Shown one piece after another: positions 11,411-22,973 of a stretch of 64,000 nucleotides of DNA. The stretch comes from Odontocerum albicorne (lineage: Eukaryota; Arthropoda; Insecta; Trichoptera; Odontoceridae), in assembly GCA_949825065.1 (NCBI GenBank), contig OX463846.1, positions 947,778 to 1,011,777 of the forward strand, given 5' to 3'. The notes beneath the pieces were generated by a model that saw only the letters and a program-made list of their open reading frames with translations, was not told where the DNA came from and did no database searches. Every line of letters begins with the position of its first letter. The stretch's first letter is position 1. A program made the translations under genes and the position numbers.

Positions 11411-11992
11411 TTTTAAAAATATATGAGCGAGACTTATGCCAAATTTTCTACCTAACCCTCATGGAAGATGGCCGGTGGTATGGAAATGAAACACTTAAAT
11501 AGAATTAAAACTTTAGAACTAACAAGACAAAGTATTCTTATATTTAAAATAAATGAACTAATTTATTTAGCGTAGCTCTAGACACCGCCATTCAACAATA
11601 TTCATTTTAAATTATACTCGTATATTGAAACGTTTCAAGTCGTGTTATCAACCATTTAATTCATAATTTGTGTGTTCAACATTTTCTACTTGTTACATAA
11701 AATATAAAACTTAAAAGGGTTCGTGTTGTTTCTAACAGGAAAAAATAATGAAATAGACACAAGTTTGAAACTTTCACGGTTAATCATGATATTGGTATTA
11801 AATGTTAATTATACAATTACTTAACGCGCTATTGCTGGGAAGGCTTTGCGTGATCATGTAAGGAACACCACAATCCGAGAGGTCTGTGAGGTCCAAGATG
11901 TGGTCAGATGAGGACGACAGCGTCGACGATACAGGTACTAACATGTACAGAGAATGAATTCCATAAGAATTCCATACATAGCTCTGCATGGG
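11411..11992. other. Unassigned sequence
   Basis: No coding signal. TACTCGTA lies at 11615-11622. The tract from about 11820 leads into a LINE fragment and may be its degraded upstream part. Confidence 0.35.
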
Positions 11993-12094
11993 GTGCCGGA
12001 TGGACGGCGTCCGCCAGGGAGACCCCCGAAACGATGGAGAGATAGCTGGAGCTCAGCATCACAGGAGGACAATCCTGCAGTAACAGACTCTTGA
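11993..12094 (+). mobile_element. LINE C-terminal fragment (GRPPKRW motif)
   Basis: An open plus-strand stretch reads GRRPPGRPPKRWRDSWSS and stops at 12092. This basic 'GRRxxGRPxxRWxDxW' segment is typical of the very end of some non-LTR retrotransposon polyproteins. It is followed by an AAGAAGAAG tail, consistent with a 3' end. A similar but distinct fragment lies at 20220-20485. Confidence 0.6.
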
Positions 12095-12257
12095 GAGTCT
12101 ACAGAAAGTTTAAGAAGAAGAAGAAAAATTACTTAGTAATAATAAAACAACTCAATTTACTCTCCAACAACGTTTGGAAATTTTTATTCCTTTGCAACGA
12201 TATCAATAAATTGAATCAAGAGTATTTTAAACGGCCGGAATAAAAACAATCGTTCCC

Positions 12258-12885
12258 TTAACCCTTCCCTTACGGTGATAAAAATAATACGCATGTTACG
12301 GTGTTGGGTAGTGAGTACGCAATAAAAAATTAGCGATTTTAAATCGGAAAAATAAGAACATTCATAGATAATCCCCTTAATTAATTATAATTGAAGTTAA
12401 AAATTATAATAATTGAGATTTATTTGCTGAAAACATTAAAAAACCATCTGGCACCGCTCACGGAACGGGCGTACGTCCAACCTATTTGCAAGCTTAGAAG
12501 CTACTAGCGGCAAGGGAATACAGTCGCATACCCCGGCGCTTACGCATATGCTTGCGGCGTTGAGGCAATTCAGGTTCTCGCTATTCAGTCTAGTATGCAA
12601 GAGTGAGATGCGAATATAGTGTCGCGCTTCCCGCATACTATTCACCTATCGTCGAGACGAGGCAGCGCCGCGTTTAAATGCAAATTTGTTTACGATCTTT
12701 ACAAAACACCTCGATGTAGTCGATAAATTCTGATTATTATTAATATTATTTTTTAAATCAATGCGTAAATATATTATGGAGGAATACCTAAAATCTTAAC
12801 CTTGTATTTATAATATATATAGAGATATTGATGGTTATTAGAAGCAACGTGTAGAAGATACCCAACACAGGGAAGGAAAGGTTAA
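12258..12885. mobile_element. TTAA-flanked MITE, copy 1
   Basis: Begins TTAACCCTTCCCTTACGGTG and ends CACAGGGAAGGAAAGGTTAA, imperfect inverted ends each including TTAA. The core carries a GC-richer patch (12450-12680) and an octamer-like word ATTTAAATGCAAAT. A second copy in inverse orientation at 16371-17011 has similar length and matching interior, confirming the boundaries. TTAA targets with C-rich ends suggest the piggyBac superfamily. No transposase is present. Confidence 0.75.
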
Positions 12886-13270
12886 AGAAAACACTTTATC
12901 GCACAATAATTCAAGCTGTAATTATCACAATAAACATTGAACATCTCCCTTCCTAAATTCAATAATATTTAAGTATTTAATAATTGAGTAAGCAAGATTT
13001 TTATTTATTTTTCAGAATGAATACGAGTGAGTTTTTATTTTTTTAATATATTTCTTACATAAATTATATTGCAATACGCAAAAACATATAAATCTTTCAG
13101 AAAAAATTTCTGCTTTGCATTTTTATTCGGAAACGAAACGATCGTAGAATTATATTCAAAAGGAAAGCAATTATTTTTCCAAAGCAAGAATCCTTCAAAA
13201 ATGTCGAGGAATTTCCTCAAAACATTTTCTTAAAACGTAATCAACATTTAAGTTTCGTAAGATAAATGTA
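12886..13270. other. Unassigned sequence
   Basis: AT-rich, with no supported feature. A 61-codon minus-strand frame lacks any recognisable feature. Confidence 0.35.
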
Positions 13271-13445
13271 TTTACGTTATTTGAATACCCGTGAAAATTA
13301 ATATCAACTCACTAAATAAAACCTCTCTCCCTTGCAAGTTGGCACGAGACTCCGCACATTTCGTTTTCGTTGAAAAACGTGTCAGTAACCGAAACTGAAA
13401 AAAGCCACGTATACGTATTAAATTTTTTTTTATATTATATATAAC

Positions 13446-13770
<325 letters not shown>

Positions 13771-13864
13771 GTGTGGAAATAATATCGAAGATTGTGATCA
13801 AATACAAAAAAATAAGTTTCGCTGATCTATGAAATTAAAAATAATTGTTGGATAAAATCTTTCT

Positions 13865-14596
13865 ATAAATTTAAAAGAATGATCTATGAAATAAAAAATA
13901 AATGTTGAAAGAACACAGAGTATCTGTACCTATCATTTGAGAACACAAATGCTGTCACTCTCGTAATGCAAATGGATGGAGAAATATTGCCAAATTGAGG
14001 CTCCTTTAAGTATCTTGGGTCACTCATCCATAGCGATGGAGGATGTGCAGCAGATGTATCACATAGAATTAGTGTGGGATGGATGAAGTTTAGATCAATG
14101 ACGGGAGTTCTATGTGATCCGAAAATGTCAGTAAAGTTAAAAGGAAAAGTATACCAAACGATTGTCAGACCCCGCACTCCTCTATGGCTCCGAATGCTGG
14201 ACGATGTATAACTCTTACTCCAGGCAACTAGAAACTGCTGAAATGCGCATGCTAAGATGGTGAGCTGGTGTGTCCCTAAGAGACAGGAGGCCTAGATGTT
14301 ACAGATATCAACAGTAAGATGGAGGAGAGGCGGATGGATTGAGATGGTGTGGACATGTTGAACGCAGAGCACCCTGTCACATTGTGAACCAGGCAATCTC
14401 CATGGACCTTCCTCAAATAACAACCAGAGGAAAACCAAAAAATTCGTGGGTGGTGCAAAAAGATAAACTGATGCAGAGGCACGGCCTAGGGGACGTAATC
14501 CGGGACAGAAAAGTATACAACCTGAGGACGAGGAGAGCTGACCCTAACAGTCTTCGCAGACAGTGAGTTGGGATGGAGCCAGGGAGAAGAAATTGA
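13865..14596 (+). mobile_element. LINE-A, C-terminal half and 3' end
   Basis: Plus-strand frames read the end of a LINE reverse transcriptase: KYLGSLIHSDGG, then HRISVGWMKFRSMTGVLCD, then LRWCGHVERR, then the final basic stretch. Frameshifts and stops break it. The 3' end is the same GGAGCCAGGGAGAAGAA as at 6247. ATAAAATCTTTCT at 13852-13864 and 14597-14609 is a probable 13-bp target duplication. This is the longest LINE-A copy in the window. The clade is uncertain, perhaps RTE-like. Confidence 0.85.
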
Positions 14597-14609
14597 ATAA
14601 AATCTTTCT

Positions 14610-15005
14610 TTTTTGATGAAGATTAAAGCATTTCTTCTGCATTTTCACATATTATTTACAAATGGAAACATAAATATTTATTAACTTTATTGCGTCGAAT
14701 AAACGAATTAGTTCCTTGCTAGCATTAATTTATTTGCTTTCTACCTAATAAAAATAATATACAGAAAAAAAAATTCTCCAGCCGTCGGAACAGCGGAGCG
14801 GTGAAGCGGTGGAGAATAGCGAGGAATGGAAATACGACAAAAGGAAAAACGGTAAACAATAAATCATCCCTAGCTCGGGAATCTCTGGAGGGATTTCATA
14901 ACTTAAATTATACGTAATAATGGATGCTTTACTTGTGTTATCGCGGGAGCCTCAAACCCTCAGACCCTAAGATTCTTAGACCAGGGAGGTAGTTGCGAGT
15001 GTTTC
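14610..15005. other. Unassigned sequence
   Basis: Nothing recognised. A GC-richer patch at about 14780-14850 holds no open frame. Confidence 0.35.
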
Positions 15006-15009
15006 CCGT

Positions 15010-15155
15010 GTGTTTCGAGACAAATAAAGATGAATCATTTATCAAAGGTTTCGGCTTACATTTTGTGAACCTTCTCCACCTGAAGATAGCCTCGAGGTAG
15101 GAAGTAGAAACACGTGTAGCAGAAATAAATTGTATTAGTTGAATAACAAAGTTTT
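15010..15155. mobile_element. FB2-related fragment
   Basis: Contains ATCAAAGGTTTCGGCTT, CCTGAAGATAGCCTCGAGG and GAAACACGTGTAGCAG in the order seen in an FB2 arm, but diverged and without its partner arm. Confidence 0.45.
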
Positions 15156-15264
15156 TTTATAAATACTCAGATAAGAATCGTTTTAAATTATTTATATTTT
15201 TCTTTTTTTGTATATTTATTAATATTTAACTTAACTTTATTTTTCTTTAATCAACTATAATAAT

Positions 15265-16252
15265 AAGAATAAAAAAAGACTTATATAGCGACGTTTAGAT
15301 AGCACGAAAAAATTATATATGGTAGCGACGTTTAGATAGCACGAAAAATTTATATAGCGACGTTTAGAGAGCAAACTCCTCAAGAGTACTCGAACTCAGG
15401 ACTAAACCCACTATTATTCTTCCGTGGTTGCAGTCCTAAGACTGGTTTGCAGCAATTTGAACTCTTCTCCTCCATTCCCCCCTGTCCTGTACGGCTCTTT
15501 TTAAGTCTGTGTATGTTGAGCAGCGCACGTCCACCAACAGGTCCTCCAGGTACTCTCGGCGTGGGCGTCCCCTAGAGTTTGTCCCCTCGGTCATGCCCTC
15601 CATTATGGCATGCAAGAGGCCCTCTTGTCGTATTATATGACCGATCCATCTTGCACGCCTTTCGGACAGGATCCTGAGCAGGTGCCTTCCTCCTTCGATT
15701 CGTTGGAGAACCTCTTCATTTGTGATGCGGTCTCTCCAGGAAATTCCTAATAGTCTTCTATAGGACCACATCTCAAAAGCCTCTAGTCTTCGTCTATCTC
15801 TTTCGGATAGGCACCATGTCTCGCAGCCGTTCATCAAGATACTCCATACATAGGTCTTGATGAGGAGTATTCTCAGTTTAAGGTCTATATTATTTGATTC
15901 TATTATTTTCGACCTTTTATTAAATGCAAGTCTAGCCTGATGTATACGGCTGTCGACCTCGCTCTTGGACCGACCGTCCCATGTTATTTTGCTCCCGAGG
16001 TAGACAAACTCCTTATTATTAACAGATTATAAATACAATACAATAAATGTGTATAAGTTGGGTGTAATGATAGGAAGGTGGGGACTATGGCCAATAAATT
16101 TGGTTATTTCCCACATCTGAATATCTTCGGAAAAACATATATGGTAATAACATCACAGAAAATGTATTAAGTGAAGACGAACTACAAAGAAACCTTTGTA
16201 GATCTTCCGATATATGATATTAACACATTCGGCTTTAGGTGTAGTGTGTAGA
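15265..16252 (-). mobile_element. SINE2 copy split by LINE-E
   Basis: SINE2 occupies 15265-15418 and 16013-16252. Read on the minus strand, it runs from a segment ending GATCTTCCGATATATGA to one near TATATAGCGACGTTTAGA. In better copies a B-box-like GGTTCGAATCCCG suggests tRNA origin. The LINE-E fragment (15419-16012) interrupts it, with TATTATT on both sides as a probable target duplication. Part of the left piece is locally triplicated (GCGACGTTTAGATAGCAC at about 15290-15370). Confidence 0.7.
15419..16012 (-). mobile_element. LINE-E 3' fragment, copy 1
   Basis: Minus-strand C-terminal part of a LINE polyprotein. An open stretch reads CETWCLSERDRRRLEAFE, RRLLGISWRDRITNEEVLQR, RARWIGHIIRQEGLL and GTNSRGRPRREYLEDLL. 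These are the post-palm 'YGCETW', 'ISWxDRxTNEEVL', 'RWIGHxxR' and 'GRPRxEY' blocks common to many insect LINEs. It ends near the CCGTGGTTGCAG (minus CTGCAACCACGG) 3' end shared with the copy at 38675. It is 5'-truncated and sits within SINE2. Confidence 0.85.
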
Positions 16253-16370
16253 GTAAATATACCATCAAAAAAAATTATAAGACCTCCAAGAAAGTGTCGT
16301 CTTCAAGCCTCAATAATTTCACATTTGTTTTTATTTATTCATGTTGTCCGTTAGTTTTTATTATTTTAAA

Positions 16371-17011
16371 TTACCCCATCCTTCCCTGTGATGTGTAACC
16401 AGTACACATTGCTTCTAAAATCTATAAATATAATTAATACTGGGTTCAGACTTTTGGTTTTCCTCCGTAATACATTTACGCATAGAATGAAAAAATAATA
16501 TTAATAATAATTAACACTTATCGGCCAAATCAGAGATATTTTGTGAAAATCGGGAATAAATTCACCAATACAGTCAAACGTGCCAGTGTGTAACGTAGGT
16601 ATATTCATTCTAAAAAATCGCTATGGGTGAGGAAGCGACACTATTCACATCTCACTCTTACTCTACTTCGGTATATGGAAACGTAAGAAATAGAACCTGT
16701 TCGCAATTGTGTTTCTTTCTTCGAGGTACAACAGTCCGAGACCGATTCCCGTCTCAGCTCTCAGTAGCTCTAGAGTATCCATTTTAGGTGGTTTCTTCGC
16801 CCGTTTTGTGAACGTCGGCCGATGTTTTTTTTTCATGTTTTCGGCAATTAAATTTCAATTATTATCACTTTTGACTTAAAATTTAATTAATTTAAGCGAT
16901 TGGGTATGAATACTCTTATTTTTCGATTTTAAATCGCTCATTTTTACATGTGTATTAAATACACAGCACCGGAACGCGCGATTTTTTTTAGCATAGGAAG
17001 GGAAAGGTTAA
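16371..17011. mobile_element. TTAA-flanked MITE, copy 2 (inverted)
   Basis: Reverse-orientation copy of the element at 12258. Its right end reads GGAAGGGAAAGGTTAA (to 17011) and its left end reads TTACCCCATCCTTCCCTGTG. Shared interior landmarks include CGACACTATTCACATCTCAC and CGATTTTAAATCGCTCA. The left TTAA has become TTAC. Length is close to copy 1 (641 against 628 bp). Confidence 0.75.
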
Positions 17012-17144
17012 CTATGTCCACTTTCTTCAATATACAAGTGTAAAAGTTGACATTTACATGCAAACAAGAGGAATACACAATTTGGCAAATATCACATTTA
17101 AACTCATGTGTACTTACACCCAGATTTTTTTTAAGTCTTACTGT

Positions 17145-17180
17145 ATACAATGAGAGTGTAATACAATAGAAAAGTAAGAC
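17145..17180 (+). mobile_element. SINE1 3' tail fragment
   Basis: Contains CTGTATACAATGAGAGTGTA, close to the terminal part of SINE1 (compare 24895-24930). Only the tail is recognisable. Confidence 0.5.
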
Positions 17181-17492
17181 CCTCCCCATAATATTAGATT
17201 CCACCCCTGTCTCAGCGTGTAGCCAAAGCTCAAATCAAAACATGTACTAGTTAGGGGGAAGTTTAGCGGGCAAGTTGTCTGATGTAATCATTCAAAAGTC
17301 GATAAGCGTATACTTAAATTCAGAAAAACATTTCATTGGGCTTTTAAAAGTTTTAAGTTAAAAGGCGAGGGTGAATCTTAAATGGTACTCGCTAAATTCC
17401 AATACACCAAACGGCCGGGAACGAGAAAATGTTTTATATTTTTAACCGGAAAAAGGAAACTGTTAAATATGTTTTAAATGTTGTCAATCCAA
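17181..17492. other. Unassigned sequence
   Basis: No feature supported. Confidence 0.35.
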
Positions 17493-18215
17493 GATTTTTA
17501 GATACTTGTATTATACTAATGATTTTTAGATACTTGTTTTATACTAATAATTTTTAGATACTTGTATTACACTAATGATTTTAAGATACTTGTATTATAC
17601 TAATGATTTTTAGATACTTGTATTATACTAAAGATTTTTAGATACTTGTATTATACTAATGATTTTTAGATACGTGTATTATGCTATCGATTTTTAGATA
17701 CTTGTATTATACTTATGATTTTTAGATACTTGTATTATACTAATGATTTTAAGATACTTGTATAATACTAATGATTTTTTAGATACTTGTATTATACTAA
17801 AGATTTTTAGATACTTGTATTATACTTAAGATTTTAAGATACTTGTATTATACTAATGATTTATAGATACTTGTATTATACTAAAGATTTTTAGATACTT
17901 GTATTATTCTAATGATTTTTAGATACTTAAATAAATAAATAAATATTAGGTTTATTGACAGCAACATAGTATGTACAAGATCACACCTGAATAACACTTC
18001 TAAAAACACATAAATTGCAGACAATACATCAGACACAGAAGCTATCAAAAGGTCTGGGCTCATCTAATAGCATCCCTCGGCCAAGATTTAATATAATACT
18101 TAAGATTTTAAGATACTTGTATTATACTAATGATTTTTAGATACTTGTATTATACTAATGATTTTTAGATACTTGTATTATAGTATTTTTTTATGTACTG
18201 GTATTATACTAATGA
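17493..18215. repeat. 28-bp minisatellite, interrupted
   Basis: About 20 units of GATTTTTAGATACTTGTATT plus ATACTAAT (28 bp), from 17493 to about 17934 and again from about 18095 to 18215. A LINE-like tail (17935-18090) separates the two parts. Each unit contains TACTTGTA, one C-to-T step from TACTCGTA. Confidence 0.9.
17935..18090 (-). mobile_element. Repeat family D, 3' end fragment, copy 1
   Basis: Minus-strand element ending in TATTTATTTATTTA. Its body contains GAGCCCAGACCTTTTGATAG and TTGCTGTCAATAAACC. Related copies lie at 18633-18860, 18948-19030 and 55310-55420. The A/T tail and repeated 3' end fit a LINE or SINE. No coding motif was recognised. It is inserted into the 28-bp array. 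Confidence 0.55.
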
Positions 18216-18632
18216 TTTTTAATGAAGGACGGTTGAAATGTAAATCTAAGTAAATCAAAATACATTTAGATTTTTTTTCATCTCAATCACTGTATTTTAT
18301 ATACATTTTGTGTAAAGTGTTAAAGGTGAGATCAAAATGTATTGAAATAAGCGCGAGGAGGGATGTGGGGACCTCTTTTTGTATATTGACGTTGCTGACG
18401 GTAGCAACGTCTTATACTTGGAAAACATATTGTTTTACATTGCTGATAACTAACTATTCGAGCTGCAGAAATATTTGTCTATTTAAACTGAACATAAGTA
18501 AAACTTGCCCAAAGCCTTAGCTTTGTTCCACGGGCTGTCCGTATAAAATAGGAACTCGAAGATTGACATCTTCAACATTTTAGAAAATGTCTTTAAATTC
18601 AGTATTTTGAACTTTCTTAGTAATTTAAACAA
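18216..18632. other. Unassigned sequence
   Basis: A 70-codon frame at 18308-18520 has no recognisable feature. Nothing else is supported. Confidence 0.35.
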
Positions 18633-19030
18633 ATAAATAGATATAGGTGTATTGACAGCAACATAGTACGTACATAATATATTTAAATAACACTTAAAAA
18701 ACACATAAATTGCAGAGAATACATTAAAGGCAGAAGCTATTGAAAGGTCTGGGCTCATCTAATAACATCCCCTCGGTCAAGATACACCCCACCAGTATAG
18801 GGCGAGCCCAGCCACGGGGACACCAGATGTTTTTCAACCCACACCCTTGCACATGTAGGATAAGAAGAAGAAAGAAAAAAATAGGAAATAAATAAATGGC
18901 AGAAAAATAAACAAATCCACATATACCGCTACAGATTAATTCAAACGAACAAATAAAGGTTCCTTGACAGCAACACAATGTGTACATAACATATGTTATA
19001 ATAAACTCATCCCAAGTATCGCACATACAT
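18633..19030 (-). mobile_element. Repeat family D, copy 2 and partial copy
   Basis: Same 3' body as at 17935 (GAGCCCAGACCTTTCAATAG on the minus strand), here extended upstream to a GC-richer part near 18780-18850 (GGGCTGGGCTCGCCC on the minus strand). A second partial tail (CCTTGACAGCAACACAATGT) lies at 18960-18980. The extension shows family D was longer than the first copy. Confidence 0.55.
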
Positions 19031-19652
19031 CTCAAAACAAACTGTTATATATGTTATAATAAACTCATCCCAAATATCGCACATACTCGTACATCTCAAA
19101 ACAAACTGTTATATATGTTATAATAAACTCATCCCAAGTATCGCACATACATTTCAAAACAAACTGTTCTATATGTTATAATAAACTCATCCCAAGTATC
19201 GCTTATACTCGTACATCTCAAAACAAACTGTTATAATAAACTCATCCCAAGTATTGCACATACTCGTACATCTCAAAACAAACTGTTTACATCTCAAAAC
19301 AAACTGTTATATATGTTATAATAAACTCATCCCAAGTATTGCACATACGAGTACATCTCAAAACAAACTGTTATAATAAACTCATCCCAAGTATTGCACA
19401 TACTCGTACATCTCAAAACAAACTGTTTACATCTCAAAACAAACTGTTATATATGTTATAATAAACTCATCCCAAGTATCGCTTATACTCGTACATCTCA
19501 AAACAAACTGTTATAATAAACTCATCCCAAGTATTGCACATACTCGTACATCTCAAAACAAACTGTTTACATCTCAAAACAAACTGTTATATATGTTATA
19601 ATAAACTCATCCCAAGTATTGCACATACGAGTACATCTCAAAACAAACTGTT
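18985..19652. repeat. 58/64-bp array with presence/absence of a 6-bp insert
   Basis: The basic unit runs GTTATATATGTTATAATAAA, CTCATCCCAAGTATCGCACA, then TACATCTCAAAACAAACT (58 bp). In many units the TA before CATCTC is replaced by TACTCGTA or TACGAGTA (64 bp). Shortened units and a 21-bp piece are mixed in. A block of 280 bp is repeated (landmarks at 19201 and 19481, and at 19341 and 19621), so there is a higher-order repeat. Confidence 0.9.
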
Positions 19653-20219
19653 GAAAAAACAATTAGAGTTAGTTGTTTCGGCTTAATAAATATTTATTTT
19701 TATTGTTTTTTATACGTGTATATAATTATTTTTAAGGTTTGTATGTAATTAGATTAACCTGGTTATTGAAACTTTATCAAATAAATAAATAAATAACCTA
19801 GACTGGAATATATGTCACCGTGGAAGCGGATAGCACCTTGAATGCAAACTTTACTAGCGAATTTGCACCTTCATTAAAGTTATCTGTCATTCACGCTAAG
19901 GAAGCGGGCGTCCTGGAACTTTTTCTCATTAAAGACTGACTGAACCTGCCAATCGTCAAGAAAGTTTAATCTTCTTGCCATCGGAACTTTTAGTTTGATT
20001 TAACAAAACGGTGTATTTGCTAAACTGCAACAGCTTGCGCCACAATAAACCAATACACCAATGGTTGGAAATCATACTCGATCATGAGCACATCTCCTTT
20101 CACTGTAACAAATCAAAACAAAAATATTTATGTACAAATATCCGGCAAAACGTGGGCAATAATTGCCTTGTTTTTTGGATCCTGAACACAATGTGGAACA
20201 TGGTAATTTTAACACCTAA
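19653..20219. other. Unassigned sequence
   Basis: A 70-codon frame at 20011-20223 is not recognised. No other feature. Confidence 0.35.
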
Positions 20220-20485
20220 TTAAAATACCAAGATTAACGTTATGATTTTCTTATGTAACATCATCATCCTGTCGTGTAGCTCAAGATCGAGCATCGTGAC
20301 TCCCATGATAGCCCTTGATGCTCCTCTCCATCCATATCTGCACCCTACGGTTCGAGGAGCAGTTGTTAAAACTAATATTTTTGCGTCTCTTTCTTGGTCA
20401 GTCCAGTGCATTGGGGTTCGTCCTCTTGTACGTCGTCTTTCCTTGCTTCCAGTGGCCATGAGCCTCTCCAAATATTCTTCTTGAG
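20220..20485 (-). mobile_element. LINE C-terminal fragment (RTRGRTPMHWTDQ)
   Basis: The minus strand reads RRRTRGRTPMHWTDQERD followed by about 45 residues. This matches the 'GRxRGRPxxRWTDxI' block at the end of some non-LTR retrotransposon proteins. The upstream part is missing because the 69-bp array begins within about 60 bp. Confidence 0.6.
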
Positions 20486-20544
20486 CACGAGTAATTCGTA
20501 TAAAGAATTGTACGACTCGTAAGCACTCTGTCGATAATTGGTTG

Positions 20545-21600
20545 TGATCTCAGTTTTTCGAGAATGAAGGCATTGGTTTACCTTGCCCTCCATGGGGTTT
20601 ATAGGATCCTTCTTCAGCATCACATTTCGAGAATGAAGGCATTAGTTTACCTTTCCTTCCATGGGGTTTGTAGTATCCTTCTCCAGAATCACATTTCGAG
20701 AATGAAGGCATTGGTTTACCTTGCCCTCCATGGAGTTTGTAGCATCGTTCTCCAGCATCACATTCCGAGAATGAAGGCATTAGTTTACCTTTCCCTCCAT
20801 GGGGTTTGTAGTATCCTTCTCCAGCATCACATTTCGAGAATGAAGACATTAGTTTACCTTTCCCTCCATGGGGTTTATTGTATCCTTCTCCAGCATCACA
20901 TTTCGAGAATGAAGGCATTGGTTTAGCTTGCCCTCCAAAGGGGTTTGTAGCATCGTCCTCCAGCATCACATTTTGAGAATGAAGGCATTAATTTATCTTC
21001 CCCTCCATGGGATGTGTAGTATCCTTCTCCAGCATCACATTTCGAGAATGAAGGCATTGGTTTAGCTGGCCTTCCATGGAGTTTGTAGCATCGTTCTCCA
21101 GCATCACATTTCGAGAATGAAGGCATATGTTCACCTTGCCCTCCATGGGGTTTGTAGTATCCTTCTCCAGCATCACATTTCTAGAATGAAGGCATTAATT
21201 TACCTTTCCCTCCATGGGGTTTGTAGTATCCTTCTCCAGCATCATATTTCGAGAATGAAGGCATTGGTTTACCTTGCCCTACATGGGGTTTGTAGCATCC
21301 TTCTCCAGCATCACATTTCGAGAATGAAGGCATTGGTTTACCTTACCCTACATGGGGTTTGTAGTATCCTTCTCAAGCATCACATTTCGAGAATGAAGGC
21401 ATTGGTTTACCCTGCCCTCCATGGAGTTTGTTAGCATCTTTTTCCAGCATCACATTTCGATAATGAAGGCTTTGATTTACCTTGCCCTCCATGAAGTTTG
21501 TAGCATCCTTCTCCAGCATCACATTTCAATAATGAAGGTATTGGTTTACCTTGCCCTCCATGGAGTTTTGTAGCATCCTTCTCCAGCATCACATTTCAAA
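20545..21600. repeat. 69-bp minisatellite
   Basis: About 15 units with ACATTTCGAGAATGAAGGCA, a central CTCCATGGGGTTTGTAG and a CCTTCTCCAGCATC end. The period is 69 bp (20557 to 20626). Because 69 is divisible by three, both strands keep long open frames (23-residue repeats). Substitutions fall evenly across codon positions by eye, which argues against coding. The array abuts a LINE 3' fragment. Confidence 0.9.
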
Positions 21601-22175
21601 TGCATGTATTCTACGTTTTTCGCTTGCTCTGAGAGTACACAACTCCGCACCGGGCATAAACCTTGCGAAGACAGACATATGTATACTAATAGTTTATAAA
21701 AACATTTTTTTAGCAGTTCCCTGTGGAAGTACTAGTCATATCCTTGAGAAAACGTTACAAGGATTCAGGGAATTAAACCGATAATAAACGTAGCTTCAAT
21801 TTCCACACAAGTAAGACTTTGCAAACTGGAGTTCCGATAACAAATACACTACTTACTTACCACACAAACGAGAGCTAACTTCCAAGTTAAAGAATAGGCT
21901 ATCTCCGTAGTTACGTTATTAAGCCGCTTGTATTCGCTTAGAAGGTTTCGGATCCGATTCCCGTTGATACCAAAAAATAAAAAGAGTGCCAGTCTGGGTA
22001 AAGAATTCATAGGAAAAAATATTCCAAAGCTGCGATTCCTAGCCTAGGGTTCGTGATAGCAATTTTTCCTAATTTTCAAGGAGAGAGTATCTGAATTGAG
22101 TAATCGAAGCATTATAAGTTTGATGATTTTCCGACAACTAATTTATATTAAAAATGATTTTCAACAATATTTACA
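21601..22175. other. Unassigned sequence
   Basis: No supported feature. The segment at 21601-21790 reads open for 77 codons with the last repeat unit but has no recognisable motif. Confidence 0.35.
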
Positions 22176-22179
22176 TAAG

Positions 22180-22960
22180 AAGACTATGATTTGGGCATGT
22201 AGAACGAATGAATGAAGAAATACTAACTAAACAAATATATAGTGCATATCGGTTTAGAAGGTGTGGTTGAGGAAAACCAAAGAAGTTGTGGTTGAATGAA
22301 GTGAATTATATTTTGAAAGAAGGAAGAACGAACGAATGAAATGTATAGTTCAAATGTGAGGTAAATAAATGGTAGAGGAAGACCAAGGAAGTATGGTTGA
22401 TAAAGTGAATGAAATAAGGAAACGTAGTGTCAGAGAAATCGTAGTTGTGTGAGAAGGTATATATATGGGCGTGGAAAAGCAAAGGATATGTGTCGAGATT
22501 GAACATTCTGGCGCTCTGTATTATCTGCCTACCCTGACAGGGATATGACACGATGGTATGTATGTATATCTCAATAAAAAATTACATAAAAACCGGCCGC
22601 AAGTGAAGTCAGATCTAAAGAATAATCTTTCATATATTAACGATGAAGAACTGCAAGTGACGTACCTACTCCAGTAGTCATAAAACCGAAAGTACGATTT
22701 GTAAGGCAGAAGGTAACACTGTCTACCAGTCACGCTCTTCAGCATATTGTATGTTGTAAAAAAGATGTGAGTCAAAGGTATAAGAGAGAAAAACCAAGGA
22801 AGTATGTTTGTATCAAGTGAGTGATATTTTGAAAGAAGGGAATGGAGAAAGTCATAGAAATCCTCATAGTTATATGAGAAGGTGTTTGGATGTAGAAGAT
22901 GCAAAGAATGTGTGTCGATATAGGAAATTCTGGCGCTTTGTTCTCTCTGCCTACTCTGAC
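22180..22960 (+). mobile_element. LINE-C 3' fragments, two in tandem
   Basis: Two related plus-strand pieces (about 22180-22540 and 22760-22960). The first keeps an FGHVERMNEE-like block. The second reads VSDILKEGNGE, YMRRCLDVEDAKNVCR and FWRFVLSAYSD. These resemble the 'VLKEGHVKSxRTPRRACMxRLMxVxEAKEVCRDRxxWRSVLSAY' C-terminus of a widespread insect LINE. Both are frame-broken. Other pieces of the family lie at 27690, 29030, 36240, 40360, 51805 and 55470. Confidence 0.75.
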
Positions 22961-22973
22961 AGGATTATTTCGC

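Noticed and set aside
20564..21434. Open frames of 105-139 codons on both strands over the 69-bp array
   Set aside because: Period is 23 codons. Both strands are open, changes are not at third positions, and frames shift at unit indels.
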